64,000 nt of DNA from Microbulbifer sp. GL-2 (GCF_007183175.1 NZ_AP019807.1:1-64000); one strand, 5' to 3'; counted from the first letter of the stretch, positions 53,487 to 63,242 are shown. Program-made: numbers and translations. Notes: generated from the letters alone by a model not told the origin.

Positions 53487-54419
53487 TCAAAAGCCCTCTG
53501 GTAAGGCCAGATGCAACATCAGCCCACGGCGGTCATGGGGAACCTGGGCACGACTGATATTGTTGTTATTGAAAACCACAAAGATGCCCTGATCATTCAC
53601 AGCCAGCCCGGCACCATTACCACCAAAACGGGACACTTGATATGCATGCTCAGGCGATTCCTCATGATGACGATAAACCAGGCACCACTCCGCACTCAAG
53701 CCGGGTAGGGACCTACGACAGACCGCATGCGCATTGCTTTCCAGCGTAAATAGGGCATCATCGTAGTAATCAAGGCCTCTCAGGTTTTCCGGCCGACCAC
53801 GGAAATCCAATCCATCGACGGGCGGCAGTGAGAGAACCTGAAACGTTCCATTGGGTTCCAGTTTAAGCAGCCCCCTGGGCTCCCGCTCTATTGCCACCCA
53901 CAAGTTATCATCAACCTGCACAAGGCCCTCGCCGCCATTGTTGTACCTGAGCAGATATCCTCGATGTTTTATCGCTGGTGACCACACATGTTCTTGCCAA
54001 TTCGCCCTGCCATCCCTGCCTATTTCCGCAACCCGGTTATAGCGTTCACTCACGACAAATGTGCCATCAGCTCTACAACAAACCCCGTGAAAGCGCATTG
54101 CAGATGCCGGCCGGAATAAATCCAGAATAAAGTGCCAGATGTTAGTAGGCTTTTCTCCCTTTGGCGCCCTCAACCCAAATAGGGTGATATGAGGCACTAG
54201 CTCAGCTCGCTCACCATTAACTTTAAGCGTATAAATTTCTTTAGGGTTTTTAGCAGAAATTGTGACAAGTTGATCACAAAAGCTTAATCCAGAGAGGCTT
54301 ACACCTGCACTGTTATCTACCCAGTAGCTTGCCAGCATTTTGGCGGGAATAATTTCGGCACTCATTGCTTTTGATAACATGAGCATAAAAACAGGCACAA
54401 AGAAAAAACACTTAATCAC
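53487..54419 (-). CDS. Exported phytase-esterase-like propeller protein, paralogue 1
   Basis: The first of four tandem paralogues (here 310 aa). GTG 54419 (VIKCFFF) matches the start of the other copies; the frame extends 7 codons upstream. It has a signal peptide and then a repeated-strand protein of the esterase-like-activity-of-phytase / SdiA-regulated type: GVCCRADGTFVVSERYNRVAEIGRDG, VQVDDNLWVAIEREPRGLLKLEPNG, LDYYDDALFTLESNAHAVCRR and GLAVNDQGIFVVFNNNN. Four conserved Cys (SFC, GVCC, VCRR, EWCL) suggest two disulfides. The substrate is unknown. It lies 4 bases after the UDG-like gene's start side and is transcribed towards it. Confidence 0.7.
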   Translation of the reverse strand: MIKCFFFVPVFMLMLSKAMSAEIIPAKMLASYWVDNSAGVSLSGLSFCDQLVTISAKNPKEIYTLKVNGERAELVPHITLFGLRAPKGEKPTNIWHFILDLFRPASAMRFHGVCCRADGTFVVSERYNRVAEIGRDGRANWQEHVWSPAIKHRGYLLRYNNGGEGLVQVDDNLWVAIEREPRGLLKLEPNGTFQVLSLPPVDGLDFRGRPENLRGLDYYDDALFTLESNAHAVCRRSLPGLSAEWCLVYRHHEESPEHAYQVSRFGGNGAGLAVNDQGIFVVFNNNNISRAQVPHDRRGLMLHLALPEGF

Positions 54420-54567
54420 GTTAATTCCAATTAATCGCAATAGCCGTCGAGCTGCTTGAGCCTATATCGCAATGAATACCTTCCACTACAAACCTAACTA
54501 TTTGGTTCAAGGCAGATCCCAAATAAATAGCCAAGTACAACATCAACTACTTTCCCTCTAACATCTA

Positions 54568-55503
54568 TTAATCAATGTCCGGGAATGCCAATTGCAACAG
54601 GAGTGCACGCCGATCCTTGGGGGCTGCACTACGACTGACATCACTGTTATCGAACACTATAAAGATACCCTCCTTACCAACAGCCAGCCCATCACCCTTT
54701 GCACCTTTGCGAGTTGCTTCATATTGCAGTTCAGAAGATCTCTCGTGCATTCGATAATCCAAGCACCAATCTGCTTTCAGACTTGGCAAGGTTCTTCGAC
54801 ACACAGCATGAGCATTTCCCTCCAATGTAAACAGGGCTCCATTATAATAATCAAGAGCTCCCAGGTCCTCGACTTCCCCACGAAAGTTCAAACCAGCAAC
54901 CGGCGGCAGGGTAAAAAGCTGGACATCGCCATTGGGGCTGAGCTTCACCAAGCCGCGGGGCTCGCTCTCCATTGCCACCCAAAAATCATCACCGACCTTT
55001 ACCAACCCCTCACTTGCGAGATTGAATCCCTGCATATACCCTCGGGCTTTTGCCTCTGACGACCACATGGTATCCAACCACCGGGCATTGCCCTGCCTGT
55101 CAATCTCAGCAATACGGTTATAGCGTTCGCTCACTAGATAAATGAGATTATCAGAGCAGGTAATCCCCTCAAAGTCCATTGCACCGGGCGGCCGGGTGAA
55201 ATCCAGAATAAAGTGCCAGAAATTTCGGGGCTTATCTTTCTTTGGGACCAGCAGACTCGATAGCTTTAAATAGGATTCCAGCTTAGCGCGCCTACCTTCC
55301 AGCTTAATTTTAAAAATTTCTTCTGAATTTTTATCGGAAACGGTAAGTAGTTCACCATCACAAAAGCTCAATCCGGATGTACCCTCTCCGGCACTGCCGT
55401 CCAGCCAGTAATGAGTTATTTTTTTGGCAGGGGTGACTTCCGTTGTAAAACCTGCAGGTGACAGCAATACACCGGCAATTAAATAGAAATAGTGCTTTAT
55501 CAT
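54568..55503 (-). CDS. Exported phytase-esterase-like propeller protein, paralogue 2
   Basis: The second tandem copy, 311 aa, ATG 55503. It has the same signal peptide, Cys pattern and blade motifs: DFEGITCSDNLIYLVSERYNRIAEIDRQG, VKVGDDFWVAMESEPRGLVKLSPNG, LDYYNGALFTLEGNAHAVCRR and GDGLAVGKEGIFIVFDNSDVSRS. The 5' leader (TAAATTGGATC just before the start) is shared with the other copies, so the promoter or leader was duplicated with the gene. Closer in sequence to copy 3 than to copies 1 and 4. Confidence 0.75.
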   Translation of the reverse strand: MIKHYFYLIAGVLLSPAGFTTEVTPAKKITHYWLDGSAGEGTSGLSFCDGELLTVSDKNSEEIFKIKLEGRRAKLESYLKLSSLLVPKKDKPRNFWHFILDFTRPPGAMDFEGITCSDNLIYLVSERYNRIAEIDRQGNARWLDTMWSSEAKARGYMQGFNLASEGLVKVGDDFWVAMESEPRGLVKLSPNGDVQLFTLPPVAGLNFRGEVEDLGALDYYNGALFTLEGNAHAVCRRTLPSLKADWCLDYRMHERSSELQYEATRKGAKGDGLAVGKEGIFIVFDNSDVSRSAAPKDRRALLLQLAFPDID

Positions 55504-55630
55504 GTGAGATCCAATTTACTGCAAAGTTGTTTAGCAATACAGATCTACCCCACCTCTAAAACTTTATCCCAAAATCTGACAGTTAATTCGAAACCTGATC
55601 AAGGGAAGAAAGGTCGCAGCTCCCTGATAA

Positions 55631-56569
55631 CTATTCAGCACTACCGGGAAAACCCAGCTGTAGAAAGAGTGCACGGCGATCCTGAGGGTCCGCGCTGCGG
55701 CTGATGTTATCATTATCAAACACTATAAAAATGCCATCTTCCCCAACAGCCAGCCCATCGCCTTTACCCCCAGTTCGGGCAGCCTCATATTTTAGTTCAG
55801 GTGACTCTTCAATCTCCCGGTAGTCCAGGCACCACTCGGCCTTCAAACTTGGCAGGGCCCTTCGGCACACTGCATAGGCATTGGGCTCCAGGGTAAACAG
55901 GGCCCCATCATGATAATCCAACCCCGCCAGGTTTTCTGATTCCCCGCGAAAGTCCAAGCCTGCAACCGGTGGCGGTGTAAATATTTGAACACTCCCTTTG
56001 GGGCCCAGCTTAACCAAACCACGTGGATCACGCTCCATAGCCACCCAAAAATCATCATTTACTTTGACTAAACCTACGCCGGAGAGGTTGTACCCCTGCA
56101 TGTATCCCTGGGCCTTTGCCATAGAGGACCACATATTCTCCAGCCAGTGCCCCCTGCCTTCCATATCTACTTCAGCAATGCGGTTATAACGCTCACTCAA
56201 TATATAAATTGTATTATCTACACAGCTGATCCCCTCAAAATCCATAGCAGCTGCCGGCCGGGTTAACTCCAAAATAAAATGCCAAAGATTTGTAGGTTTA
56301 TCTTTCTTAGGCACCTTCAACCCTGAAAGAGTTAAGAAAGTCTCCAGTTTTGCACGCCCATCTTCCAATTTAATCTGGTAAATTTCTCTTGAATATTTAT
56401 CAGAAACTGTAACCAGAAGATCATTACAGAGGCTTAAACCGGAAGTACTCAATCCGGCACTATTATCCACCCAATAGTGGGTAATTTTTTTGGCGGGAAT
56501 GATTTCAGTCGCCAGCCCCATGGGTGACAACAGAACCCATATGACACCTAAAAAAAAGCGCTTAGTCAC
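55631..56569 (-). CDS. Exported phytase-esterase-like propeller protein, paralogue 3
   Basis: The third tandem copy, 312 aa, GTG 56569 (MTKRFFLG). Signal peptide, four Cys and all blade motifs are intact: DFEGISCVDNTIYILSERYNRIAEVDMEG, VKVNDDFWVAMERDPRGLVKLGPKG, LDYHDGALFTLEPNAYAVCRR and GDGLAVGEDGIFIVFDNDNISRS. A 127-base spacer separates it from copy 2. The leader TAAGCTGGATTTG matches the shared pattern. No sign of decay. Confidence 0.75.
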   Translation of the reverse strand: MTKRFFLGVIWVLLSPMGLATEIIPAKKITHYWVDNSAGLSTSGLSLCNDLLVTVSDKYSREIYQIKLEDGRAKLETFLTLSGLKVPKKDKPTNLWHFILELTRPAAAMDFEGISCVDNTIYILSERYNRIAEVDMEGRGHWLENMWSSMAKAQGYMQGYNLSGVGLVKVNDDFWVAMERDPRGLVKLGPKGSVQIFTPPPVAGLDFRGESENLAGLDYHDGALFTLEPNAYAVCRRALPSLKAEWCLDYREIEESPELKYEAARTGGKGDGLAVGEDGIFIVFDNDNISRSADPQDRRALFLQLGFPGSAE

Positions 56570-57113
56570 GACAAATCCAGCTTACTGTGGAGATCATTGA
56601 GCATAGAGGCCAACCCGGCTATTGTAATTTTAAATGCCTGAAATGTTCCCAGTGATTGGATGATGCCTTCTCGAAAAAAAATCCTGGAAACGCATGGTAT
56701 TCTCAGAATACAGCCAATATCCACCTATCGATTTTGAATAGGTGATGTACCAAGACTAGCTATTACTCAGCATAGTTGCCCCGGCACTCATCGACAATTT
56801 GTCGGTTATTTATACTTTGATTTCTCATATTATTACTGTAGATATTATATCGACCCTATTCCTTAAGGATCTAAATCACAGGGAGCAGCAAAGAGCGGGA
56901 GTTGCCTGCAAAATAACTCGGCAAATAGAAAGATAATCACCGAGAAATGTATTTTGGAGAGTATTGATAGTATGAGAGTTCGCAGGGTAGACCTTATTGA
57001 TTAAGGTTCAGCCTCAAGATCAAATATACGCGGATTTGCTGCGCACCGGACTGGAAGGGGGTACTTAGTGCCCTCAACAGCATTTTAATCCCCTTTTTTA
57101 GTTTATTGAGCCC
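56570..57113. other. Gap between paralogues 3 and 4
   Basis: A 544-base gap, longer than the roughly 130-150 bases between copies 1-2 and 2-3. It holds no supported gene and no obvious decayed fifth copy that I can recognise by eye. It likely contains the promoter for copies 3 to 1. Confidence 0.45.
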
Positions 57114-58049
57114 TTATTGAGAGTCATCAGGGAAAGCCAAATGCAGTAGGAGCGCACGCCTATCATCAGGGGCCATGGAACGGCCGACATTATTATTGTC
57201 GAGCACGACAAAAATCCCTCGCTCGTTGACAGCCAACCCTTCCCCTTTCCCATAACGGGTCTCTTCATAAACCCGCTCAGGGGATTCCTCAAGCGCACGG
57301 TAATCGAGGCACCATTCCGCTTCCAGGCTTGGCAAGATCCGGCGACATACCGCATGCGCATTACGCTCCAGAGTAAACAGAGCGCCATCGTAGTAGTCCA
57401 AACCGGTCAAATCCTCGGAGCGACCGGCAAAATCCAGGCCAGCCACCTTAGGTAAGGCAAACACCTTAACCTCTCCATTGGGGCTGAGCTTTAGCAGGCC
57501 ACGAGGTTCGCGCTCCATAGCCACCCAAAAGCTGTCACCGGCCTTAACCAGGCCTTCACTGGAGGCATTGGTTTTTTGCAGATAGCCTTGGGACTTGGCA
57601 ATAGGTGACCAGAGGTGCTCCTGCCAGGTTGCATCGCCCTGTCCATCCACTACCGCAATGCGGTTGTAGTGTTCGCTGACTAAATAAATTGCATCCTCAT
57701 CACAACTTACTCCTTCAAAATCCAGTTCATTTGCAGAGCGGAAGAGCTCTTTAAATGCAACCCAGAGATTCCCAGGCTCATCATGCTCCGGTATTTCCAG
57801 ACCAGTTAATTGAAGGTGGGATACCAAATGAGCATCCCCGCCCCGGAACTTCAGCATATAAACTTCTGCAGAGTTCTTATCAGAAATTGCGAGCAGATTA
57901 TCAGCACAAAAGCTTAAACCAGAAATATCCAGGCCTTCGCTGTTGTCCACCCAATAGCTGGCCTGCAACTTGGCTGGACTGACTTCAGCTATCGCCAGTA
58001 ATGGCGAAAGCAATATACATACGACACTGAAGAGAGAACACTTGATCAC
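57114..58049 (-). CDS. Exported phytase-esterase-like propeller protein, paralogue 4
   Basis: The fourth copy, 311 aa, GTG 58049 (MIKCSLF). DFEGVSCDEDAIYLVSEHYNRIAVVDGQG, VKAGDSFWVAMEREPRGLLKLSPNG, LDYYDGALFTLERNAHAVCRR and GEGLAVNERGIFVVLDNNNVGRS. One divergent site is SEHYNR for SERYNR. It starts 11 bases after yajQ and is probably co-transcribed with it, which suggests this is the ancestral copy and the others arose by tandem duplication. Its GC content is higher than copies 2 and 3. Confidence 0.75.
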   Translation of the reverse strand: MIKCSLFSVVCILLSPLLAIAEVSPAKLQASYWVDNSEGLDISGLSFCADNLLAISDKNSAEVYMLKFRGGDAHLVSHLQLTGLEIPEHDEPGNLWVAFKELFRSANELDFEGVSCDEDAIYLVSEHYNRIAVVDGQGDATWQEHLWSPIAKSQGYLQKTNASSEGLVKAGDSFWVAMEREPRGLLKLSPNGEVKVFALPKVAGLDFAGRSEDLTGLDYYDGALFTLERNAHAVCRRILPSLEAEWCLDYRALEESPERVYEETRYGKGEGLAVNERGIFVVLDNNNVGRSMAPDDRRALLLHLAFPDDSQ

Positions 58050-58060
58050 TACAAATCCAA

Positions 58061-58543
58061 TTAGTCGCGGAAGTTATTGAACTGCAGGGGCTGCTCCAGC
58101 TCTTTACTACGGAGTAAGGCGATCACCTGTTGCAAGTCGTCACGCTTCTTGCCGGTAACGCGCACTTGCTCACCCTGGATGGCCGCTTGCACCTTGAGCT
58201 TTTCGTCTTTAATCAGCTTAACGATTTTTTTTGACAGTTCTTTGTCGAGACCATTTTTCAGGGTCACCCCAACTTTAACTTGCTTGCCGGATTGCTCTTT
58301 TTCACCTACCTCCATCGCGAGGGGATCGATGTCACACTTGATTAGAGCACTGCGCAGCATATCCACCATCTGGTCTACCTGCATATCCACCTCGGCGCGA
58401 ACCACCAGGGAGAATTCACTCAACTCCACTTCTGCATCTACGCCTTTGAAGTCAAATCGGTTAGTTACTGTGCGATTTACCTGGTCTACCGCGTTAGTCA
58501 AGTGGTGCTTGTCCACTTCAGATACAATATCAAAAGAAGGCAT
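58061..58543 (-). CDS. yajQ: YajQ family nucleotide-binding protein
   Basis: YajQ proteins bind cyclic di-GMP or other nucleotides and act as effectors in virulence and stress. MPSFDIVSEVDKHHLTNAVDQVNRTVTNRFDFKGVDAEVEL is the family N-terminus; LIKDEKLKVQAAIQGEQVRVTGKKRDDLQQVI is the second ferredoxin-like half. It has 160 aa. It follows yaeQ by 14 bases. Confidence 0.95.
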   Translation of the reverse strand: MPSFDIVSEVDKHHLTNAVDQVNRTVTNRFDFKGVDAEVELSEFSLVVRAEVDMQVDQMVDMLRSALIKCDIDPLAMEVGEKEQSGKQVKVGVTLKNGLDKELSKKIVKLIKDEKLKVQAAIQGEQVRVTGKKRDDLQQVIALLRSKELEQPLQFNNFRD

Positions 58544-58557
58544 TTATTTCTCTGCTC

Positions 58558-59094
58558 CTATTTCCAGATTTCCGGAGTAATCTCCGCGTTATTAGTGCCA
58601 TCCGCCAGCCAAATATGGCCATCTTGGATGGTAATACTGAAATCCATATTACGTTCAGCCATTGCCGCCAGCTGTTCAGTGGCTTCTGCAGCCAAATGAT
58701 AAACTCTCAGGTTATCAAAGCGTGCGAGCGGACTCTCCAACTTATGCCACCATACCGGCGCGGTACGACGCCCATAACTGTAAACTAAAACCCTTGCAGC
58801 CCGGTTACTGGCCTTGCGCAGGCGCTCCTCAGTGGGTAAGCCTACTTCTATCCAAAGATCTATTTCACCACTGAGGTTCTTCTGCCACAGGTCCGCTTCC
58901 TCATCAGAAGAGAGCCCGCGGGTGAACTCAAGGGAGTCTGCGGCATTGTGCGCAAATGCCAATAAACGCACCATCATTCGCTCATCGGTTTCCGATGGAT
59001 GGCGCGCCAAAGTTAGCTGGTGTTCAGCATAGTAGTCCCGATCCATATCGGCAATTTGTACTTTCGACTTGAAAATTGTTGCTTTTAGTGCCAT
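58558..59094 (-). CDS. yaeQ: YaeQ family protein
   Basis: YaeQ is a PD-(D/E)XK-like protein first found as an RfaH suppressor; its role is unclear. MALKATIFKSKVQIADMDRDYYAEHQLTLARHPSETDERMMVRLLAF is the family signature, and GEIDLWIEVGLPTEERLRKASNRA holds the acidic and Lys residues of the nuclease-like core. It has 178 aa, the usual length. Divergent from lemA. Confidence 0.93.
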   Translation of the reverse strand: MALKATIFKSKVQIADMDRDYYAEHQLTLARHPSETDERMMVRLLAFAHNAADSLEFTRGLSSDEEADLWQKNLSGEIDLWIEVGLPTEERLRKASNRAARVLVYSYGRRTAPVWWHKLESPLARFDNLRVYHLAAEATEQLAAMAERNMDFSITIQDGHIWLADGTNNAEITPEIWK

Positions 59095-59180
59095 TTCGAC
59101 TTCATCTCTGTGCCGTCCCCAGCACAGAGACTAAGGCGGACTATTCTTGGTTGGTTCAAGGGAGAATAAGGATATTCCGC

Positions 59181-59795
59181 ATGCCCCATGCTACTGCCGG
59201 TAACCTGCCCACTTGGCACTGCGCCCTGATTTGCCTACTGGTAACCATACTCAGTGGCTGCGGCATCAACAATATCCCCACTTACGACGAACAGGTAATA
59301 GCTGCCTGGGCCCAGGTTGAAAACCAGTACCAGCGCCGTGCAGACCTTGTGCCCAACCTGGTAAAAACCGTACAGGCATACGCGGGGCATGAGCGCGAAA
59401 CTCTGCAGGCGGTTACTGAAGCCCGAGCCAAAGTCAATTCAATACAATTAGACAGCAATCTACTCAACGATCCAGCCAAACTGCAACAATTTGAAGCAGC
59501 CCAGTCCCAGCTCACCAGTGCGCTATCTCGCCTCATGTTGGTCGTCGAACGCTACCCTGACCTCAAAGCCAACCAAAACTTCCTCAATTTGCAGTCCCAA
59601 CTGGAGGGAACTGAGAACCGAATCAGTGTGGCGCGGCGGGATTATATCCAGGCTGTGCAACGCTACAACCGGGAAATTCGCACTTTCCCCGGAAAAATCT
59701 GGCACGGGATTCTGTACCGCGATATGCCCTTACGTGAGACATACCAGGCCACCACTGAAGGAGCCGAAGAGGCGCCGGAAGTGGATTTCCAGTAG
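59181..59795 (+). CDS. lemA: LemA family lipoprotein
   Basis: ATG 59181 (MPHATAG) has AAGGA 8 bases upstream; the frame extends further upstream without conservation. LLVTILSGC is a lipobox, so the protein is probably a membrane lipoprotein. INNIPTYDEQVIAAWAQVENQYQRRADLVPNLVKTVQAYAGHERETL is the LemA signature of long antiparallel helices. It has 204 aa. It forms the common lemA-TPM operon with the next two genes. Confidence 0.92.
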   Translation: MPHATAGNLPTWHCALICLLVTILSGCGINNIPTYDEQVIAAWAQVENQYQRRADLVPNLVKTVQAYAGHERETLQAVTEARAKVNSIQLDSNLLNDPAKLQQFEAAQSQLTSALSRLMLVVERYPDLKANQNFLNLQSQLEGTENRISVARRDYIQAVQRYNREIRTFPGKIWHGILYRDMPLRETYQATTEGAEEAPEVDFQ

Positions 59796-59814
59796 GCAAG
59801 GTGTCAACCGACTT

Positions 59815-60567
59815 ATGAACCGCCTCGCCCTGCCTACTTTCGCCATTGCAGCCTCATTGCTAACGATGCTGCTTTGGGCTGATATAAAACTACCAATACT
59901 AACCGGTCGTGTAATGGATAGGGAGGAGCTGTTATCCGCAGATGAGCGATACCAACTGACCGAACAAATCCAGCAGTATGAGTCGGATAGTAGCAACCAA
60001 TTAGTAGTTGCAATCCTTCCTGATTTACAGGGGATCACCATAGAGGAGTACGCCAACCTGCTGGCACGCGAGTGGAAACTGGGTCACAAAGATAAAAACA
60101 ACGGTATCCTGTTTTTAATAGCTCCCAATGAGCGCAAAATTCGAATCGAGGTAGGCTATGGTTTGGAGGGCGCCCTGACCGATGCCCTGGCTTCCAATAT
60201 TATACAAACCAAAGTTCTACCTAAATTTCGCGTTGGCAACTTTGCCGATGGTGTTGAAGCCGGTGTGCAATCCATTATTGCGGCCTCCAAGAATGAATAC
60301 GTGGCCGAGCCAATAGAAACCAAGAAAGACCGACGTATTGCTTTTTTGGTGGGATTATTCCTGATATTGGTGATGCTGCATCTGTTCAGCACCTCAGTAT
60401 TCAGTTCAGCGGTACATGGGCGCAACTATAAACGTGGTCGTTTTGGAGGTTACTACGGCACCGGAGGATTTGGCGGAAGTTACTCGGGTAGTGGTGGCGG
60501 AGCAGGAGGTGGATTTAGCGGAGGTGGTGGCGGCTTTGGCGGAGGAGGCGCATCGGGAGGATGGTAA
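59815..60567 (+). CDS. TPM-domain membrane protein (YgcG-like)
   Basis: ATG 59815 (MNRLALP) is chosen 19 bases after the lemA stop; the frame extends upstream through lemA. Signal or anchor at residues 5-22, a TPM domain (VMDREELLSADERYQLTEQIQQYESDSSNQLVVAILPDL), one membrane segment near 180, and a Gly/Ser/Tyr-rich tail ending GGGGASGGW. The role is unknown in general; TPM/LemA pairs are linked to envelope and photosystem-like assembly. It has 250 aa. Confidence 0.88.
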   Translation: MNRLALPTFAIAASLLTMLLWADIKLPILTGRVMDREELLSADERYQLTEQIQQYESDSSNQLVVAILPDLQGITIEEYANLLAREWKLGHKDKNNGILFLIAPNERKIRIEVGYGLEGALTDALASNIIQTKVLPKFRVGNFADGVEAGVQSIIAASKNEYVAEPIETKKDRRIAFLVGLFLILVMLHLFSTSVFSSAVHGRNYKRGRFGGYYGTGGFGGSYSGSGGGAGGGFSGGGGGFGGGGASGGW

Positions 60568-61178
60568 TGCTCAGTAGCAGTTATCAACGCCAAGTCGCTG
60601 AGGCAATCAGGGAGGTCGAGTCCCATACCGATGCCGAGATAATGGCCGTTGTAGCGAAAGAGGCCGACAACTATCTGTATATCTCAACCCTTTGGGCTGC
60701 ATTTCTCACTTTACTACTCTCTCCTTTATTTCAGTACCTGCCCTGGTGGATCAGTTACCAGCAAGCCTTCTTATTACAATGGCTACTATTTATTACTCTG
60801 ACGGTTCTATTTCGCTGGCGCCCCATTACGATGAAATTAGTCCCGAAGAAGATAAAATATTGGCGCGCATCCAATCTCGCCCGCCGCCAATTTCTCGAAC
60901 AAGAATTACATAGCACCAAAAATCGACTGGGCCTTTTGATTTTTGTCTGCGAGGCCGAACACTATGTAGAACTTTTGGCTGATCGTGGCCTCGCTCAACA
61001 TATTACCAATGATAAATGGCAACTCATCATTGAGAGCTTCGTACAGGAAATAAAGCGGGGCAAGGCGGGAGAAGCCCTACTTTTGTGCATCGCGCAATGT
61101 GGCGATTTATTAAAAGAGGCGGCACCCTCCAGCACGGTGAAAGATGAACTACCCAACCACTTAGTTTTGCTCTATTGA
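60567..61178 (+). CDS. TPM-domain membrane protein, second copy
   Basis: ATG 60567 overlaps the previous stop (TAATG) and has GGGAGG 6 bases upstream; the earlier ATG at 60561 touches that site and is unlikely. A short TPM half-domain (VAEAIREVESHTDAEIMAVVAKEADNY) is followed by two membrane segments and a second TPM-like part (LGLLIFVCEAEHYVELLADRGLAQHI). It has 203 aa. Last gene of the lemA operon. Confidence 0.85.
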   Translation: MLSSSYQRQVAEAIREVESHTDAEIMAVVAKEADNYLYISTLWAAFLTLLLSPLFQYLPWWISYQQAFLLQWLLFITLTVLFRWRPITMKLVPKKIKYWRASNLARRQFLEQELHSTKNRLGLLIFVCEAEHYVELLADRGLAQHITNDKWQLIIESFVQEIKRGKAGEALLLCIAQCGDLLKEAAPSSTVKDELPNHLVLLY

Positions 61179-61457
61179 TCAGGGAAAATAACGGATTTAA
61201 AAAATAATAATCCGCCCTCTGGTGGATCCAGGCATGACAATTATCGATCACCTGCACAGTAGAGATATTTGCAACATTTCAACAATTTTGAAATGAGAAC
61301 AGGAATTTTGACCATCTGCAACATCTATACTACCAAAGCCGGAATCAGGATACTTTTCAAACAAAAATAGAAGAGGCAGTTAAGTCATTAGCTGACACCT
61401 GCTTTTAAACAAACGATTGTGAACTTAAATTAATCTCGCTATCAAAGCTCAGGCAAT

Positions 61458-63242
61458 GTGATGAGAGCCCACACAAAAAAAGATGATCTTACAAGTGCAA
61501 TAAAAATCCTTTTGGGAATACTTTTCTTCTTTTTGAGCGCACCCTTAAGCAAGGCTGACTTCACCAGCTTTACAGGAGCGGAAACAGCACCCAACATCGC
61601 TGAAATTGACATTGATGGGGATAAACTAAGAATTAATCTCGAAATATCAGCCGCAGATGCCGGTGTGTTCTGGCCTAAAGCACCACCAACAGAGAATATC
61701 TATGAATTAGCTAAAAGTATTACAGAGCGGCAAGATCTTGCCTTTAAGCTCTACACAAATAAAAATGAAATCAGACCCAACCAATTCAGCATTCGCATTG
61801 GCGAGAGAAAACCCAGAAAATCACCTTTTGCTGGAAAAATTGACCCTCGCACAGGCATTAGAATGCCGGATCTGCCGGCAGATAAAATTATTCTTTTGAC
61901 AATCGTGGAATATCCCATCAAAGGAGTGAGCCACCTAAAAATCCTTCCCCCATTGGATAATGATGGTGCAGCAGCAGTCACTATAGGCTTTACTAGCCGA
62001 CACGGAAAAACTCCGATAAGCGGCTTCCACTACTTATCCCAACCTGAATCCCTCAACATAGACTGGAAAGACCCTTGGAATACCCGCTTTGAAAATCAGG
62101 GCATCAACCGTAAAAATCGCTACCCCTTAAAGTCTTTCCTCTACGTAGAGCCTCGCCAGATTCGGCATGAAATACTTCTACGTCCAAGGGACTTACTGCT
62201 ATGGACTAAACAAAGCTTCAATGCCTGGCAACCACTGACTACGGAAAGACGTAATTATATTCGTCGTATTGCCTTAGACTACCTGAAAAACAAAAACCCC
62301 ACCACTATCGACAATGAAACATCCCTACCAATAAGTACTGAAACCGTATTCCTCAGGGCGAACAATGTTGGCTACACACAAATAGCCGAAGATGAATCAA
62401 TAGAGATCGGTTCACTACTTATTGGCTACCGGGAAAAATTCCATGTGAAAGAGTTACCACAAAGCATCAATATTGACTGGAAAATTTTTACTGACACCAT
62501 AAATTCAGTCCCCACGCTTATCCAGGACCCTGCCGGTCCCTTCCCCACTCACGTTGTACCAGACTTCCCAGATATACAATGGCACAATTACTTATATGAT
62601 TACCGCGCCCCCAGCAGCGATGCTGTGCCTATCGAGAATCCCAGCGCCGTAATGCCAATCGCAGTACTGTTTGCTTTTTGTGTTTCTGTCTTGCTTATCT
62701 TGACATTACGCACCCGAAAAGTGGAGGCGAAAAACAAACATCCTATTTTGTTCTACGGCATTGTGCTTATCTGTGCAGGAGCTATTTACTATGCACTTCC
62801 GGGAGAACTGCGTGTGCCTCTGCCTGGCACTATTAACAAGAAAGAACTTAGAGAAATAACAGAAACTCTACTGATAAGGCTAGCTGCCGCTTATGAGGAA
62901 CCACAAACTGAAACATTAAAGATTCAACTTACCAATCTCGTCAATGGCGATAACTTCGAAAGCACTACCGCCAATCTTTCTCAAATATATCAACCATTAA
63001 CTACCAGTGGCAGCTTGGGCTCATTAAAATCTATCAACAACCTAAAAATAGAGCATGTCGATCAACTATATATCAATGGGAGCACAGCATTCAGCATCAC
63101 CAGCAAATGGCAAGCCATTGTGGAAGATCAAAGCTGGGGACATATGGAGCAAAAACCTAGAGAAATCCGTGCAAAAATTGAGATCATCCAATCAGACAAC
63201 TATTGGAAAGTATCAGCATTTACATCTCTCTCCGTACGCTAG
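61458..63242 (+). CDS. Large hypothetical membrane protein, 594 aa
   Basis: I recognise no named family. A signal peptide (about 15-33, ILLGILFFFLSAPLSKA) is followed by a 360-residue beta-rich extracytoplasmic region (DKLRINLEISAADAGVF, ILLTIVEYPIKGVSHLKILPP) with a motif LYVEPRQIRHEILLRPRDLLLW. Two membrane segments follow (about 397-415 and 428-445). The last 140 residues are soluble and Thr/Ser-rich with a beta-strand tail. It lies between the lemA operon and the microcin-like locus, on the strand opposite to the latter and tail to tail with it. It could be an independent envelope protein or linked to the peptide system; nothing in the sequence decides. Confidence 0.55.
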   Translation: MMRAHTKKDDLTSAIKILLGILFFFLSAPLSKADFTSFTGAETAPNIAEIDIDGDKLRINLEISAADAGVFWPKAPPTENIYELAKSITERQDLAFKLYTNKNEIRPNQFSIRIGERKPRKSPFAGKIDPRTGIRMPDLPADKIILLTIVEYPIKGVSHLKILPPLDNDGAAAVTIGFTSRHGKTPISGFHYLSQPESLNIDWKDPWNTRFENQGINRKNRYPLKSFLYVEPRQIRHEILLRPRDLLLWTKQSFNAWQPLTTERRNYIRRIALDYLKNKNPTTIDNETSLPISTETVFLRANNVGYTQIAEDESIEIGSLLIGYREKFHVKELPQSINIDWKIFTDTINSVPTLIQDPAGPFPTHVVPDFPDIQWHNYLYDYRAPSSDAVPIENPSAVMPIAVLFAFCVSVLLILTLRTRKVEAKNKHPILFYGIVLICAGAIYYALPGELRVPLPGTINKKELREITETLLIRLAAAYEEPQTETLKIQLTNLVNGDNFESTTANLSQIYQPLTTSGSLGSLKSINNLKIEHVDQLYINGSTAFSITSKWQAIVEDQSWGHMEQKPREIRAKIEIIQSDNYWKVSAFTSLSVR

